Source of the DNA: Bosea sp. F3-2
GTDB lineage: Bacteria > Pseudomonadota > Alphaproteobacteria > Rhizobiales > Beijerinckiaceae
Direction: 5' to 3'
Assembly (NCBI RefSeq): GCF_008253865.1
Contig: NZ_CP042331.1
Coordinates: 4,801,501-4,865,500 of the forward strand
DNA length: 64,000 nt
Part shown: in pieces, positions 1 through 8,268 of the stretch
Layout: each line of letters starts with the position of its first letter
Position numbering within the stretch: position 1 is the stretch's first letter
Program-made: the position numbers and the translations under genes
Notes under the pieces: model-generated
Databases searched by the model: none
What the model was told of the DNA's origin: nothing
The model's input: the letters and a program-made list of their open reading frames with translations, nothing else

Positions 1-844
1 GCTGGCGTTCAAGATTGCCGCCATAGACCAGCAGGATCGCATCCTCGTCCCAGACGGAGTCCGGGATGCGCGTTACTGCGTCGATCAGCACATCGGCACC
101 CTTATAGGGCGTAAGCTGGCCGAAATAGGCGAAGCGGGAGCGCCGCGCCTTGCCCTCGGGCAGGGGACGCGGCGGCGCGGTGCTGGCCACGTCGATGCCG
201 TTCTCGATCACCGAGAAGCGCTCCTCGCTGAGCCCCCAGTCGACATAGCGGTCGGCGAGGAAGCGGCTCGGCGAGACGAAATGGTCGGCGAGGCCGAGCA
301 TGCCCTTGATGAAGGTCTCGCGCGCCAGGAAGCGCGCCGGCGAGATCTCGGGGAAGCAGGCGTTGCAGTCGGTCGGCGAGGCCCGGTAGCAGAGCTTGAA
401 GGCGCCGGTCTTCACCATCTGGCCGTGGTGATGGCAGATGCTGAGATATTCGTGGAAAGTCACGACGATCAGCGTATCCGGCAGCGCGTCGCGCACCGCG
501 AACAGGCATTCGAGCCCGAGCCCGATGAAATGGTGGAAATGCACCACATCCGGCTTCAGATCGTGCAGAACGCGCACGAAGTCGCGCTCGATCTCCTCCG
601 TCGCGCGGTTGGAGATCAGGAAGTGGTCGTAATCCTCGGCGTAGTAGAGCAGTTCCCCGCCGCGCTGGCGCAGGCTCATCAGCGCGGTGCCGGCATGGCG
701 CGGGGTCGGTGCACCGACGCGGGCGAGGTAATGGGAATCGACACCCTCGCCCGTCTGCAGCCCCTTGTGCAGGTTGTAGGACGCCATCTCCGCCCCGCCG
801 AGCGAAAGCGACGGATGGCCGTGCGATATGACGAGAACCCGCAT
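1..844 (-). CDS. GT4 glycosyltransferase, partial (3' end outside window)
   Basis: The frame opens at ATG 844 and runs off the left edge, so about 281 N-terminal residues are visible. It begins MRVLVISHGHPSLSLGG, the first beta strand and glycine loop of a GT-B fold. It then has a 'CHHHG' motif and further cysteines ending in 'CNACFPE', followed by 'SPSRFLADRY' and 'AYFGQLTPYKG', the usual GT4 acceptor-to-donor transition. The donor-binding half with the EX7E motif lies outside. It is closely similar to the gene at 3787-5034, including the cysteine segment. It starts 2 bp after the stop of the upstream gene, so it is the distal part of the same operon. A role in surface polysaccharide assembly is inferred from context; the sugar is unknown. 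Confidence 0.88.
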   Translation of the reverse strand, partial: MRVLVISHGHPSLSLGGAEMASYNLHKGLQTGEGVDSHYLARVGAPTPRHAGTALMSLRQRGGELLYYAEDYDHFLISNRATEEIERDFVRVLHDLKPDVVHFHHFIGLGLECLFAVRDALPDTLIVVTFHEYLSICHHHGQMVKTGAFKLCYRASPTDCNACFPEISPARFLARETFIKGMLGLADHFVSPSRFLADRYVDWGLSEERFSVIENGIDVASTAPPRPLPEGKARRSRFAYFGQLTPYKGADVLIDAVTRIPDSVWDEDAILLVYGGNLERQ

Positions 845-846
845 CC

Positions 847-3033
847 TCAGCCTTTCATGTTGGAGATGGCGAGCGCCCAGCGCCGGTCGAAGCTGGTCCG
901 GTCCGCGAGCTGGGCGAGCGCGCCGAGATGGGGCGAGGCTATCTCGGCGTCATCGACCGCGTAGACCTCGACATCCGGCACCCAGAGCGAGGGGGAGCCC
1001 GCCATCCTGAGCTTGAGGCAGAGATCGAGACCTTTCTCCGCCGTGGTGAAGTAGTTGCGCGCAAAGCCGCCGACCTCGACGAAGGCGGCACGCGAGAGCA
1101 CGCAGCATTCGCTTGCGCCGGCAGCGACCTCCATCGGGCCGAGATTGCCGACCGCCTCCAGCGGGTAGCCGACGAAACGGTTGGCGATGCGCCGGCTCGT
1201 ACCCTCGCCCTCCAGCCAGGCGCCGGCCCAGCGGATCGAATCGTCCTCGAACAACAGGGTCGGGCTCGCGACGCATTGGCCGCCGCGGGCGCGATAGGCG
1301 CGTTCGAGCCGGCCGAGCCAGCCGGGCATGCGGATCTGCGCCGCGCCCGAGAGCAGCGCGACCGTCTGGAAGCGACAGGCGCGGACACCGGCCTCCAGCG
1401 CATCGCAGGCATCCTCGACGCCTTCGACGGCGACGAGGCGCACCGAGAGCCCGTAGAAGCGGGCCAGCCGGCGGGCTTCGGCGCCGACGCGGTCGAAGCT
1501 TTCGGACGGTGCCGCCAGCACGATCGGCAGCGGCCTGACCTCCGGGTCCATCGCCATCAGTGCAAACAACGCCGAAATTTCGCGGTGGCGGTGATCGAAG
1601 CCGATGACGAGGCCGAGCGGGGCTTCCGGATCGAAGGGGCCGACATCGAGGTTTTCGACGGCGCGCGGCGGCGCGATCTCGGCCGCCTGCAGGGCCGGCG
1701 CGATCTGGCGCTCGACGACGGCGTTCGCTGTCGAGGAACGCGGGTCGAGCAGGCCGAGGATGCGCTCCAGCGCCCGGCGGGCCTGGCCGCGATTGGGTTC
1801 GAGCGGCAGAAAGGCAGGGCCGGTGCCCTGGACCTCGAAAGCGAGGTGGAGTGGCTGTCCGGGCTCCGGCACGAGCTTGGGCGCGAAGACGATGAAGCCA
1901 TGGCTGTTGCGGCGCGAGGCGAGGGCCGGGCCGAAGCGCGGGTCCTCCATGAAGGCCGCCGTGACGTCCGGCCGCTGCACACGCGTCCAGAGCCGGTCGA
2001 CGGCACAGGACTGGCTGCCGCTGCGCAGCGTCACCCCGTCGACCCGGCGTTCCGGATCGAAGAGCCAGCCGATGATAAGGACCCCGGTGTTCTCGATGAT
2101 GGTGACGGAATCGATGCCGGCGCGCACGGGCTCTTCCAGCAGGCAGACCGTGTCGCGGCCGTCGAAACGCTGGGAGGCGCGCCGCAGCTTGTCGGAGGTG
2201 GCCTGGGGAGCGGTTCCGCGCTGGAGCCCGTCGCGCAGATGACCCGGGACGGTGATGGGATCGAGCAGGACGTAGCGCTCGTAGACCTCGAGCGCCCGCC
2301 AGCCGTCGTTCCCGCGGAAATAGAGCCGCTCGATCTCACCCGGTTGCTGGGCCTGGCAATCCTCGAGCAGGCCGAAGAAGCCGCGGGCACCTTCGCCGAG
2401 ATCATCCCGCTCGAAGGTTCCGGCCTCGAGATTGGCAGGGGAAAGGCCGCCATGGGCGATCAGAAGCTTGATCCGCCCAGCTGCGAAATGCGAGGTCCAG
2501 CCCTGCAGGAAGATGCCATCGCCATCGAGCGAACCCATCACCTCGACGAAGCCCCCGGGGCGGGCGACGGTCTGCAGCAGCATCGCGACCGCGCGCAGGC
2601 GGCGCGGATTGGGCGCGCCGGTCAGCAGCACTTCGAGCAGGCCGTCGACGACGCTTGGAAAGGCCTGTCCGGCATCGTCGGCGAGCTCGGAGAGGAAGAC
2701 CTGCAGCGGCTGCGGCTTCGGCGCCAGGATCAGCCGCAGCGGCCGACCGGGCCGGCCGATCAGGAGCGCTCCGGTCCCGCTGCTGTCGACGGCCGGCGCC
2801 GGTGCCAGGCAGAGGAAGCCGGTGCCTGCCGAAGCCTCGGCTCCGGGCCGGCGCCAGCTCAGCACCATGGTTTGGGCTCGGTTGCGCGGATTGCCATCGA
2901 CCGCGACCGGAACCTTGGCCGGAATGGCGTCGCAGCTGCTGCGGACGAGGATGGCGTTCTCGCCGAGCGGCGTCCAGGCGACGGTCGGGGCCGGGCTGAC
3001 CGCAGTCCTCTCGGGAACGATGACCTCGCTCAT
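847..3033 (-). CDS. Large GT2-type glycosyltransferase with N-terminal beta-rich region and GW-D module
   Basis: 728 residues. The first ~430 residues are beta-rich with no family I recognise, and include the motif GVLIIGWLFDP near residue 330. The C-terminal ~250 residues resemble a GT-A (family 2) domain: 'LGLVIGFDHRHREISALFA', an 'IRWAGAWLEGEG' segment, and 'VGGFARNYFTTAEKGLDLC' where GT2 enzymes carry the (G)GFDE...ED acceptor motif. The classical DXD is not clear, so activity is less certain than for the related 5861-8152 protein, whose layout it shares. ATG 3033 lies 4 bp after the upstream gene's stop. Probable role: adding or modifying sugars of a surface polysaccharide. Confidence 0.8.
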   Translation of the reverse strand: MSEVIVPERTAVSPAPTVAWTPLGENAILVRSSCDAIPAKVPVAVDGNPRNRAQTMVLSWRRPGAEASAGTGFLCLAPAPAVDSSGTGALLIGRPGRPLRLILAPKPQPLQVFLSELADDAGQAFPSVVDGLLEVLLTGAPNPRRLRAVAMLLQTVARPGGFVEVMGSLDGDGIFLQGWTSHFAAGRIKLLIAHGGLSPANLEAGTFERDDLGEGARGFFGLLEDCQAQQPGEIERLYFRGNDGWRALEVYERYVLLDPITVPGHLRDGLQRGTAPQATSDKLRRASQRFDGRDTVCLLEEPVRAGIDSVTIIENTGVLIIGWLFDPERRVDGVTLRSGSQSCAVDRLWTRVQRPDVTAAFMEDPRFGPALASRRNSHGFIVFAPKLVPEPGQPLHLAFEVQGTGPAFLPLEPNRGQARRALERILGLLDPRSSTANAVVERQIAPALQAAEIAPPRAVENLDVGPFDPEAPLGLVIGFDHRHREISALFALMAMDPEVRPLPIVLAAPSESFDRVGAEARRLARFYGLSVRLVAVEGVEDACDALEAGVRACRFQTVALLSGAAQIRMPGWLGRLERAYRARGGQCVASPTLLFEDDSIRWAGAWLEGEGTSRRIANRFVGYPLEAVGNLGPMEVAAGASECCVLSRAAFVEVGGFARNYFTTAEKGLDLCLKLRMAGSPSLWVPDVEVYAVDDAEIASPHLGALAQLADRTSFDRRWALAISNMKG

Positions 3034-3037
3034 CGCC

Positions 3038-3790
3038 TCAGCCTCCCCAGAGCGTCACGGCGAGGGTGACGAACGACATCACCGCGGCAAGCGCCGACAG
3101 GAAGCCGAGGATGAGCGTGACCTGCCGGAGCGGCGCGCGCGCCTCCTTGCGGATCGCTACCAGACGGTCGTCGAAGGCGCGCAGCGTGCCGTCGAAGCGC
3201 AGCTGGAAGACGTCGAGCTCGCCGAGCCGGCGCACGATCTCGCTCTGGCTCTCGGCCTCGGCCTTGGTGGCCTCCGCCAGGGCATGGTTCTCTTCGAGCC
3301 GTGCTGCGATGCGGTCGAGCTTTTCGTTCAGCTCCTTCTGGGCAAGCTGGCTGCGCCGGTTGAGCGCGATCAGCATTTCGACCTTGTCGAAGAATCGCGC
3401 GAGCGGCACGGCAATTGCGGCTTCCGCTGCCAGCTCGTCCGCTGCCGGCAGGCGCAGCTCCAGTTCGGCACCGGTTGCCGGCGAAACACCGACGACGGTG
3501 AGCCGCGCGCGCGCGGCGACCAGCGTCTCGTCGAGATCCATCGAGAAGGCGTGCTTGCCGTCACCGATGCCGTTGCGGCGCAGGTCGATGCGGCTCTGAT
3601 CGGCTTTGATCTCGCTGGCGAGCTTGCCGTCGCAATAGAGCTTCACCGTGATGGCTTCGTCAGGACGGGCCTCGTCCCAGATCCAGCCATGCAGACGGCT
3701 GCCGTCGAGGGCGTCGATCCGTCCGTTCAACTTCGCCGGGTTGACGTTCGGCAGGCGGACTTCGTTGTCCTGTTGCTGAGCTGTCGTCAT
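3038..3790 (-). CDS. GW-D module protein with coiled coil and C-terminal membrane anchor
   Basis: 250 residues, not assignable to a named family. Residues ~20-120 form a beta-rich module with 'GSRLHGWIWDEARP', matching the GWLxDP segments in both large glycosyltransferases of this cluster. Residues ~145-215 are charged and heptad-like (predicted coiled coil). Residues ~222-248 are one hydrophobic helix ending VTLWGG, so the protein looks tail-anchored with its bulk in the cytoplasm. The start overlaps the stop of the GT4 gene at 3787-5034 by 4 bp, indicating translational coupling. It could act as a scaffold or chain-length factor for the glycosyltransferases; that is inference from shared module and position. 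Confidence 0.75.
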   Translation of the reverse strand: MTTAQQQDNEVRLPNVNPAKLNGRIDALDGSRLHGWIWDEARPDEAITVKLYCDGKLASEIKADQSRIDLRRNGIGDGKHAFSMDLDETLVAARARLTVVGVSPATGAELELRLPAADELAAEAAIAVPLARFFDKVEMLIALNRRSQLAQKELNEKLDRIAARLEENHALAEATKAEAESQSEIVRRLGELDVFQLRFDGTLRAFDDRLVAIRKEARAPLRQVTLILGFLSALAAVMSFVTLAVTLWGG

Positions 3791-5034
3791 GCGGCCTCCG
3801 CAAGCTTGAGGCTATCGAAGAGGGTTAGGTGACGGCCGGCGCATTCGGCGAGCGAGGGCTGATCGGCAATGCCGTCGACGAGGCGCTGCCAGAGGCCGTA
3901 CTCGTCCATCGCCCGGCGCATCGTGCGGGCGAGTGCGGCCGGGTCGCCTGGCCGGACATGGAGTCCGTCGACATCGTCGCGGACCATCTCGGCCATGCCG
4001 CCGATATTGCTGACGATCAGCGGCCGGCGATGCTGGAACGCCTCCTGGATGACGAGGGGCGCGTTCTCCCACCAGATTGAGGGCATCACGACCCAGTCGA
4101 CCTCGGCCATCAGTGCCGGTACTTCCTCGCGGCGATACGGACCGCAATGGGTGACGACGCCTTCGGTGCCGGCAAGCGCCGCATCGAGAGCGGTGGTGAA
4201 GGCCTCGCTCTGGAACGGCGCGCCGCCATGAATGCGCAGCGAGAACTCCCGTTCCCCGGCGGCGCGCAGCAGCTGCGCCGCCTGGAGTAGCGGGAGAACG
4301 CCTTTCCAGGGATTGAGATTGCCGAAATAGCCGAAGCTCGTGCGGCGCCCGTCGCCGGGCCGGTGTGCGGCCGGCTCCTGGCTCGGGCGGGCATTGGCGA
4401 TGACGTCGATCTTCTCCGCCGGCAGACCCCAATCGGCATAGCGCTGGCGCAGGAAGCGGCTCGGGGCGACGAAGCGGTCGACGGCAGCGAGATGCGTCTT
4501 GATGAAGCGCTCGCGCAGCAGGAACCGATCGGAGCCGATCTCGGGGAAGCAGCCGTGGCAGCTGGCAGGGGAGGCGCCCGAGCAGCGCTGGCGATCGCTG
4601 GGCCGCACCATCAGCCCGTCATGGTGGCAGATCGGGTAGTAATCATGCAGCGTCATCACGATCGTGGCTTCCGGCCGGAGCCGGCGTGCCAGCGTCAGGA
4701 ACTCGGCGCCGATCAGCACGAGATGATGGACATGGATCACGTCCGGCCGGAACTCGCCGAGCAGCGTCGCAAGATCCTGCAGCGTGCCGTAATGATCGAT
4801 CTGACTCATGTGGAAGCGGTCGAAATGGCCGCTCCAGAGCACCACGTCGTCGCCGACGGATTGCAGCGCCGTGCCGGGATGCGGCTGGCGATGGATCGCG
4901 TTGGTCGCGCCGAGGAACAGCACCTCGCAACCCTGCTCGCGATAGGCGCCGGCGAGATCATGCGCGAAGATCTCGGTGCCGCCCGGATGCAGCGCGGGAT
5001 GGTTGTGCGCGACGACGAGGATGCGGCGGGTCAT
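3787..5034 (-). CDS. GT4 glycosyltransferase
   Basis: 415 residues, full GT-B length. The N-terminal half has 'LVVAHNHPALHPGGTE', 'DVIHVHHLVL' and a cysteine-bearing insert ('CHHDG', 'CHGCFPE'). The C-terminal half has 'FGYFGNLNPWKGV' and the EX7E donor motif in 'WWENAPLVIQEAF', as in GT4 retaining transferases. It is a paralogue of the partial gene at 1-844. Start and stop overlap neighbours by 4 bp on both sides, so it is embedded in the minus-strand operon. It likely transfers a nucleotide-activated sugar to a growing surface glycan; donor and acceptor are unknown. Confidence 0.9.
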   Translation of the reverse strand: MTRRILVVAHNHPALHPGGTEIFAHDLAGAYREQGCEVLFLGATNAIHRQPHPGTALQSVGDDVVLWSGHFDRFHMSQIDHYGTLQDLATLLGEFRPDVIHVHHLVLIGAEFLTLARRLRPEATIVMTLHDYYPICHHDGLMVRPSDRQRCSGASPASCHGCFPEIGSDRFLLRERFIKTHLAAVDRFVAPSRFLRQRYADWGLPAEKIDVIANARPSQEPAAHRPGDGRRTSFGYFGNLNPWKGVLPLLQAAQLLRAAGEREFSLRIHGGAPFQSEAFTTALDAALAGTEGVVTHCGPYRREEVPALMAEVDWVVMPSIWWENAPLVIQEAFQHRRPLIVSNIGGMAEMVRDDVDGLHVRPGDPAALARTMRRAMDEYGLWQRLVDGIADQPSLAECAGRHLTLFDSLKLAEAA

Positions 5035-5864
5035 CGGCGGTTACCCGGCTTCGTCGCGATCAGCACGTCCTGATAATGTGCTGCGCTGATGCCGCGCCAA
5101 TGGCCCGGGCGCAGCGGCTCGACGGCGAGACCGGCCTGTGCCGCCTGCTCCAGGAGGAAGCTCGTATCAATGCCGGCGGCGGCGAGCGGCGCCTCGTCGA
5201 TGGCATACCAGCCCGGGCCATCCTGCCAGCGCTTGAACGACAGGCGCTCCTGGCCCGTGGCGGCGCCATCGATCGCGAAGGCGGTGAGGAAGAGCCGGCC
5301 ACCGGGCGCCAGAAGCCGGGAGGCTTCCTGCAGATAGACGACGAGCTCGTCAGGCGGCAGATGCGTGGCGACGGAGATCATCGTCACGAAATCGAAGCTG
5401 CCATTGGCGAAGCCGAAGCGGACCTCGATGCCGGGCAGCGAGCCTTGCGGATTGTAGAGCGGATGGGCGATGTCGAGGCGCTGGAAGCGGAAACGCGGAT
5501 AGGCCGGGGTGATCGTCTGGGCGCACCAGAGGATGCCCTCCATCACCGGGTCGACGCCGTCATAGCTGCCGTGCTCGGAGTCGAGATATTGCGTCAGCGG
5601 AATGGCCATGCGGCCGATGCCGCAGCCGATGTCGAAGACGCGCTCATGCGGCTTCAAGCCGCCGATCCGGATGAAGTGGCCGAGGAACTCGGCGCCGATC
5701 GCGCGGTAGTCGCCATCGCCGACAAAGATCGAGTCCAGTGGCGGGTGCGGCATGAACCGGTTGGTCTGCAGCGCAGCCAGCAGCCAGTCGAGCTTCGGCC
5801 CGACAGGGGTGTTCTCGGGCGCCGGTTCCGGCGCGATCTGTCTCAGGGCTGTGATAGCCGTCAT
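5031..5864 (-). CDS. Class I SAM-dependent methyltransferase
   Basis: 277 residues from ATG 5864, chosen because it overlaps the upstream stop by 4 bp; a longer frame to 5993 would run inside the preceding gene. Motif I is clear (VFDIGCGIGRM), followed by the acidic motif II region and 'FDFVTMISVATHLPPDE', typical of motif IV in Rossmann methyltransferases. No membrane segment or signal peptide. Placed among glycosyltransferases, it may methylate a sugar or nucleotide-sugar and cap or modify the polysaccharide; the acceptor cannot be read from sequence. Confidence 0.88.
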   Translation of the reverse strand: MTAITALRQIAPEPAPENTPVGPKLDWLLAALQTNRFMPHPPLDSIFVGDGDYRAIGAEFLGHFIRIGGLKPHERVFDIGCGIGRMAIPLTQYLDSEHGSYDGVDPVMEGILWCAQTITPAYPRFRFQRLDIAHPLYNPQGSLPGIEVRFGFANGSFDFVTMISVATHLPPDELVVYLQEASRLLAPGGRLFLTAFAIDGAATGQERLSFKRWQDGPGWYAIDEAPLAAAGIDTSFLLEQAAQAGLAVEPLRPGHWRGISAAHYQDVLIATKPGNRR

Positions 5865-8152
5865 GCCGCGGTCGCTCTCCTGAAGCTGAAGCGGGGAACA
5901 AGGTTGGGCTCGCTCGGAGCGGGCTCTTGCAGCGCGGGCTCCGCCGCCGAGGTCTCGAAGGCCTGCATCAGCGCATCGATCTGCGCGTCCCAACGCCGGG
6001 TCTGGAGCCAGGCATTGTGCTGGGAGGCGGCGCCGCGCGTGTAGTCGGAGCTCTTGGAGATCGACTGGCGCTCGAGGTGATAGAGCGCCGTATCCGGCGC
6101 ATAGAGGATGCCGAAGCCGGCGCGCCGGACCTTGAGGCAGAGGTCGCTGTCCTCGTAGTCGCCGATGACATAGCTCTCGTCGAAGCCGCCGAGTTCGTCG
6201 AAGAGCTCGCGCGCGATGACGATGCAGGCGCCGGTCACGCCCGGCACCGGGCGCTCGATATTGGCCGGTGCATAGCTGCTCGGCATGCCCTTGAAGTAAT
6301 GATGGTTGAGCCAGACGCCTTTGCTGTCGCGCTTGAAGTAAAGCCCGGCATGCTGGAGCGAGCCGTCATCGTAGAGCAGCTTCGGTCCGACCGCCCCGAC
6401 CTTGCGGCGGCGGTCGAGCTTGGCGATCAGCGCCGCCAGCCAGCCATTCCTACTGGGGATCACGTCGGAATTGACGAGTGCCAGAGCCTCGCCGCGCGCC
6501 TGGCGTGTGCCGGCATTGCAGGCGGCCGAAAAGCCGCCATTGCGCCGCATCGCGACGAGCCGCATCGGCAGGCCGTAGGCGAGATGGAGCCCACCGAGCA
6601 GATGCGCGACTTCCGCCTCGTGCTCGGGCGAATCGAGCACATAGATCAGCTCGGCATTCTCGACGAACCAGGGATCACCGGCGAAGGCGGCGACCTGCAC
6701 GCGCAGGAAATCGTAGACGCGATAGAGCGGGATCACCACGGAGGCTTTCGGCCGGCCCCAAGTCTGCCCAAACTCCTTGACGGTGGGTTCCGGACGGCTT
6801 TCGCTCAATTCGTCCTGACAGGCGGCGAGGATCGGCGCGAGCGTCTCCTCCAGCATTGTGGCCGTCAGATATTGCGGCGGGATCGCTGCGAGGGTCCGGG
6901 CGCGGATCGTCGCAGCGTCGGCCGGCTGGACCGCCGGGCGCAGCGTCAGCGTCGTCCCGGACTTCAGCTTGATCTCGCAGCGGGGCTGCAGCACCGGCGC
7001 GCCGCCAGCGTAGTCTGAGGCGAAGGCGGCGAAGCCCGTAGCGGCGCGCGTTTCGCCTTCCGCACCGGTCGGCAGCCGCACGGGGAAGCGCTGGAGGCGG
7101 GAGAGCATGGCGATCGGTTCACCGGCGCCGCGATGCAACAGCACCTCCTCCAGGAGATCGTCGGGATCGCGCAGCCAGCCGCCGATCAGCAAGCCGGCGC
7201 GATTGCAGACTGCAAGGTCGAGCTCGGCAGCGGGGAGGTCGTCGTTCCGGCGAACGTGCTGGATGGCCAGCGGAACCCGCCGCTGCATCTCGACCGCCAG
7301 CAGCCGCCCCTGCTCGGACAGGCCGGCAAGCTGCTCGACGACCCAATTGCGCAGGCCGTCGCGGCTCGCTGCCTTCCCGGCCCACCAGCGACCGAGCGAG
7401 GGCGCTACCTGACGACCGGGCAGCGCGCGAACGACCAGGGAGCGATCGCTTTGAAGGATCAGCAATCCGCCGCCGCGAACGGGCGGCTCCTCCATGACGA
7501 GGTGCAGCTCGCGCTTGCCGGTGCGATCGGCGGCGCCGATGCGCGACTTCAGAGCCAGGCGGGTGAGGCCGGCGCCATCGAGGCGAGACGCCGTGCGCAA
7601 CGCGCCGAAATCGGCGGGCACGAAGGTCTCGAATAGCCATTGGCCTTCGACCAGCGCCGCAGTGGGCTGCATCGCGGCCGGCTTCGCGAACATGGTCAGC
7701 AGAAGCTGGCGCAGAAAGGACAGGTAGTTGGGAATCGAGGAGAGGCCGAACAGCGGCGGCCAGGCCCGCACGAGCGCATTGGCCAGCGTCAGCCGGGCTT
7801 GCGGCGTGAGATCCTTCAGGATCTCTGTGGGATCAGCGAGGCCATGGACGAGCGCGGGGTCGAACGAGGCGGTCACGTCACCCTGCGGGCCCTGATCCGA
7901 AAGGGTCGCGACGATGCTGTCGTGGCCGGAGGAGCGGAAGGCGATTGCAAGCCGCTCGCGACCGTCACGCAGGCCGAGCGAAACCGATGCGGCCGCGAGG
8001 CGCCGGCCTCCTCCCGTCAGCGCGATCGACGGCTTGCCGAAGGGCGAAGCCTCGAGCGTCCAGCAGAGCAGGAAGACCGAGCCGCCGAGGCGATGGAGTT
8101 CGAGCTGGGCCGGGGGTGTCACCGCAACAGGGGCGGGCGCAAGTGAAAGCAT
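5861..8152 (-). CDS. Large GT2 glycosyltransferase with N-terminal beta-rich region and GW-D module
   Basis: 763 residues. The C-terminal ~270 residues are a good GT2 domain: 'ASVVIPLYRVYDFLRVQ', the nucleotide-sugar site 'LALVNSDVIP', then 'GAVGPKLLYDDGSLQHAG' and 'LGGFDESYVIGDYEDSDLC', the GGFDE/ED acceptor and catalytic region of GT-A enzymes. The first ~430 residues are beta-rich and include 'GLLIGGWLRDPDD', the module shared with 847-3033 and 3038-3790. This is the first glycosyltransferase of the minus-strand run; its start is 116 bp downstream of the RTX gene stop, with two hairpins between. Probable polysaccharide glycosyltransferase of inverting type; substrate unknown. Confidence 0.88.
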   Translation of the reverse strand: MLSLAPAPVAVTPPAQLELHRLGGSVFLLCWTLEASPFGKPSIALTGGGRRLAAASVSLGLRDGRERLAIAFRSSGHDSIVATLSDQGPQGDVTASFDPALVHGLADPTEILKDLTPQARLTLANALVRAWPPLFGLSSIPNYLSFLRQLLLTMFAKPAAMQPTAALVEGQWLFETFVPADFGALRTASRLDGAGLTRLALKSRIGAADRTGKRELHLVMEEPPVRGGGLLILQSDRSLVVRALPGRQVAPSLGRWWAGKAASRDGLRNWVVEQLAGLSEQGRLLAVEMQRRVPLAIQHVRRNDDLPAAELDLAVCNRAGLLIGGWLRDPDDLLEEVLLHRGAGEPIAMLSRLQRFPVRLPTGAEGETRAATGFAAFASDYAGGAPVLQPRCEIKLKSGTTLTLRPAVQPADAATIRARTLAAIPPQYLTATMLEETLAPILAACQDELSESRPEPTVKEFGQTWGRPKASVVIPLYRVYDFLRVQVAAFAGDPWFVENAELIYVLDSPEHEAEVAHLLGGLHLAYGLPMRLVAMRRNGGFSAACNAGTRQARGEALALVNSDVIPSRNGWLAALIAKLDRRRKVGAVGPKLLYDDGSLQHAGLYFKRDSKGVWLNHHYFKGMPSSYAPANIERPVPGVTGACIVIARELFDELGGFDESYVIGDYEDSDLCLKVRRAGFGILYAPDTALYHLERQSISKSSDYTRGAASQHNAWLQTRRWDAQIDALMQAFETSAAEPALQEPAPSEPNLVPRFSFRRATAA

Positions 8153-8179
8153 GAAGGCGTTCCTGCGGCACTGGGGAGT

Positions 8180-8207
8180 CTGGAGCGCCCCGCGAAGGGC
8201 GCTCCAG
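8180..8207. terminator. Perfect hairpin, 11-bp stem, 6-nt loop
   Basis: Arms 8180-8190 and 8197-8207 are exact inverted complements, GC-rich, with loop CGCGAA. It lies between the RTX gene and the first glycosyltransferase on the minus strand. No clear U-run follows in that direction, so it may act as an attenuator or mRNA stabiliser rather than a full terminator. Confidence 0.6.
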
Positions 8208-8226
8208 GAGGACGTTGGGGTGTGCC

Positions 8227-8254
8227 GTCCCGCCCGAACACGGCCGGGCGGGAC
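8227..8254. terminator. Perfect hairpin, 10-bp stem, 8-nt loop
   Basis: Arms 8227-8236 and 8245-8254 are exact inverted complements (GTCCCGCCCG and its complement). It begins 15 bp beyond the RTX gene stop, the expected place for an intrinsic terminator or a processing-protected 3' end. Together with the hairpin at 8180-8207 it should separate expression of the abundant secreted protein from the glycosyltransferase genes. Confidence 0.6.
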
Positions 8255-8268
8255 GCGCGTCAGGTCGA

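Noticed and set aside
847..3069. Long open frame of ~710 codons on the plus strand opposite the large glycosyltransferase
   Set aside because: High-GC third-position bias on the minus strand keeps the opposite strand free of stops. The translation is low-complexity, rich in Arg/Glu/Gly, with no domain, and the minus-strand protein is clearly a glycosyltransferase.
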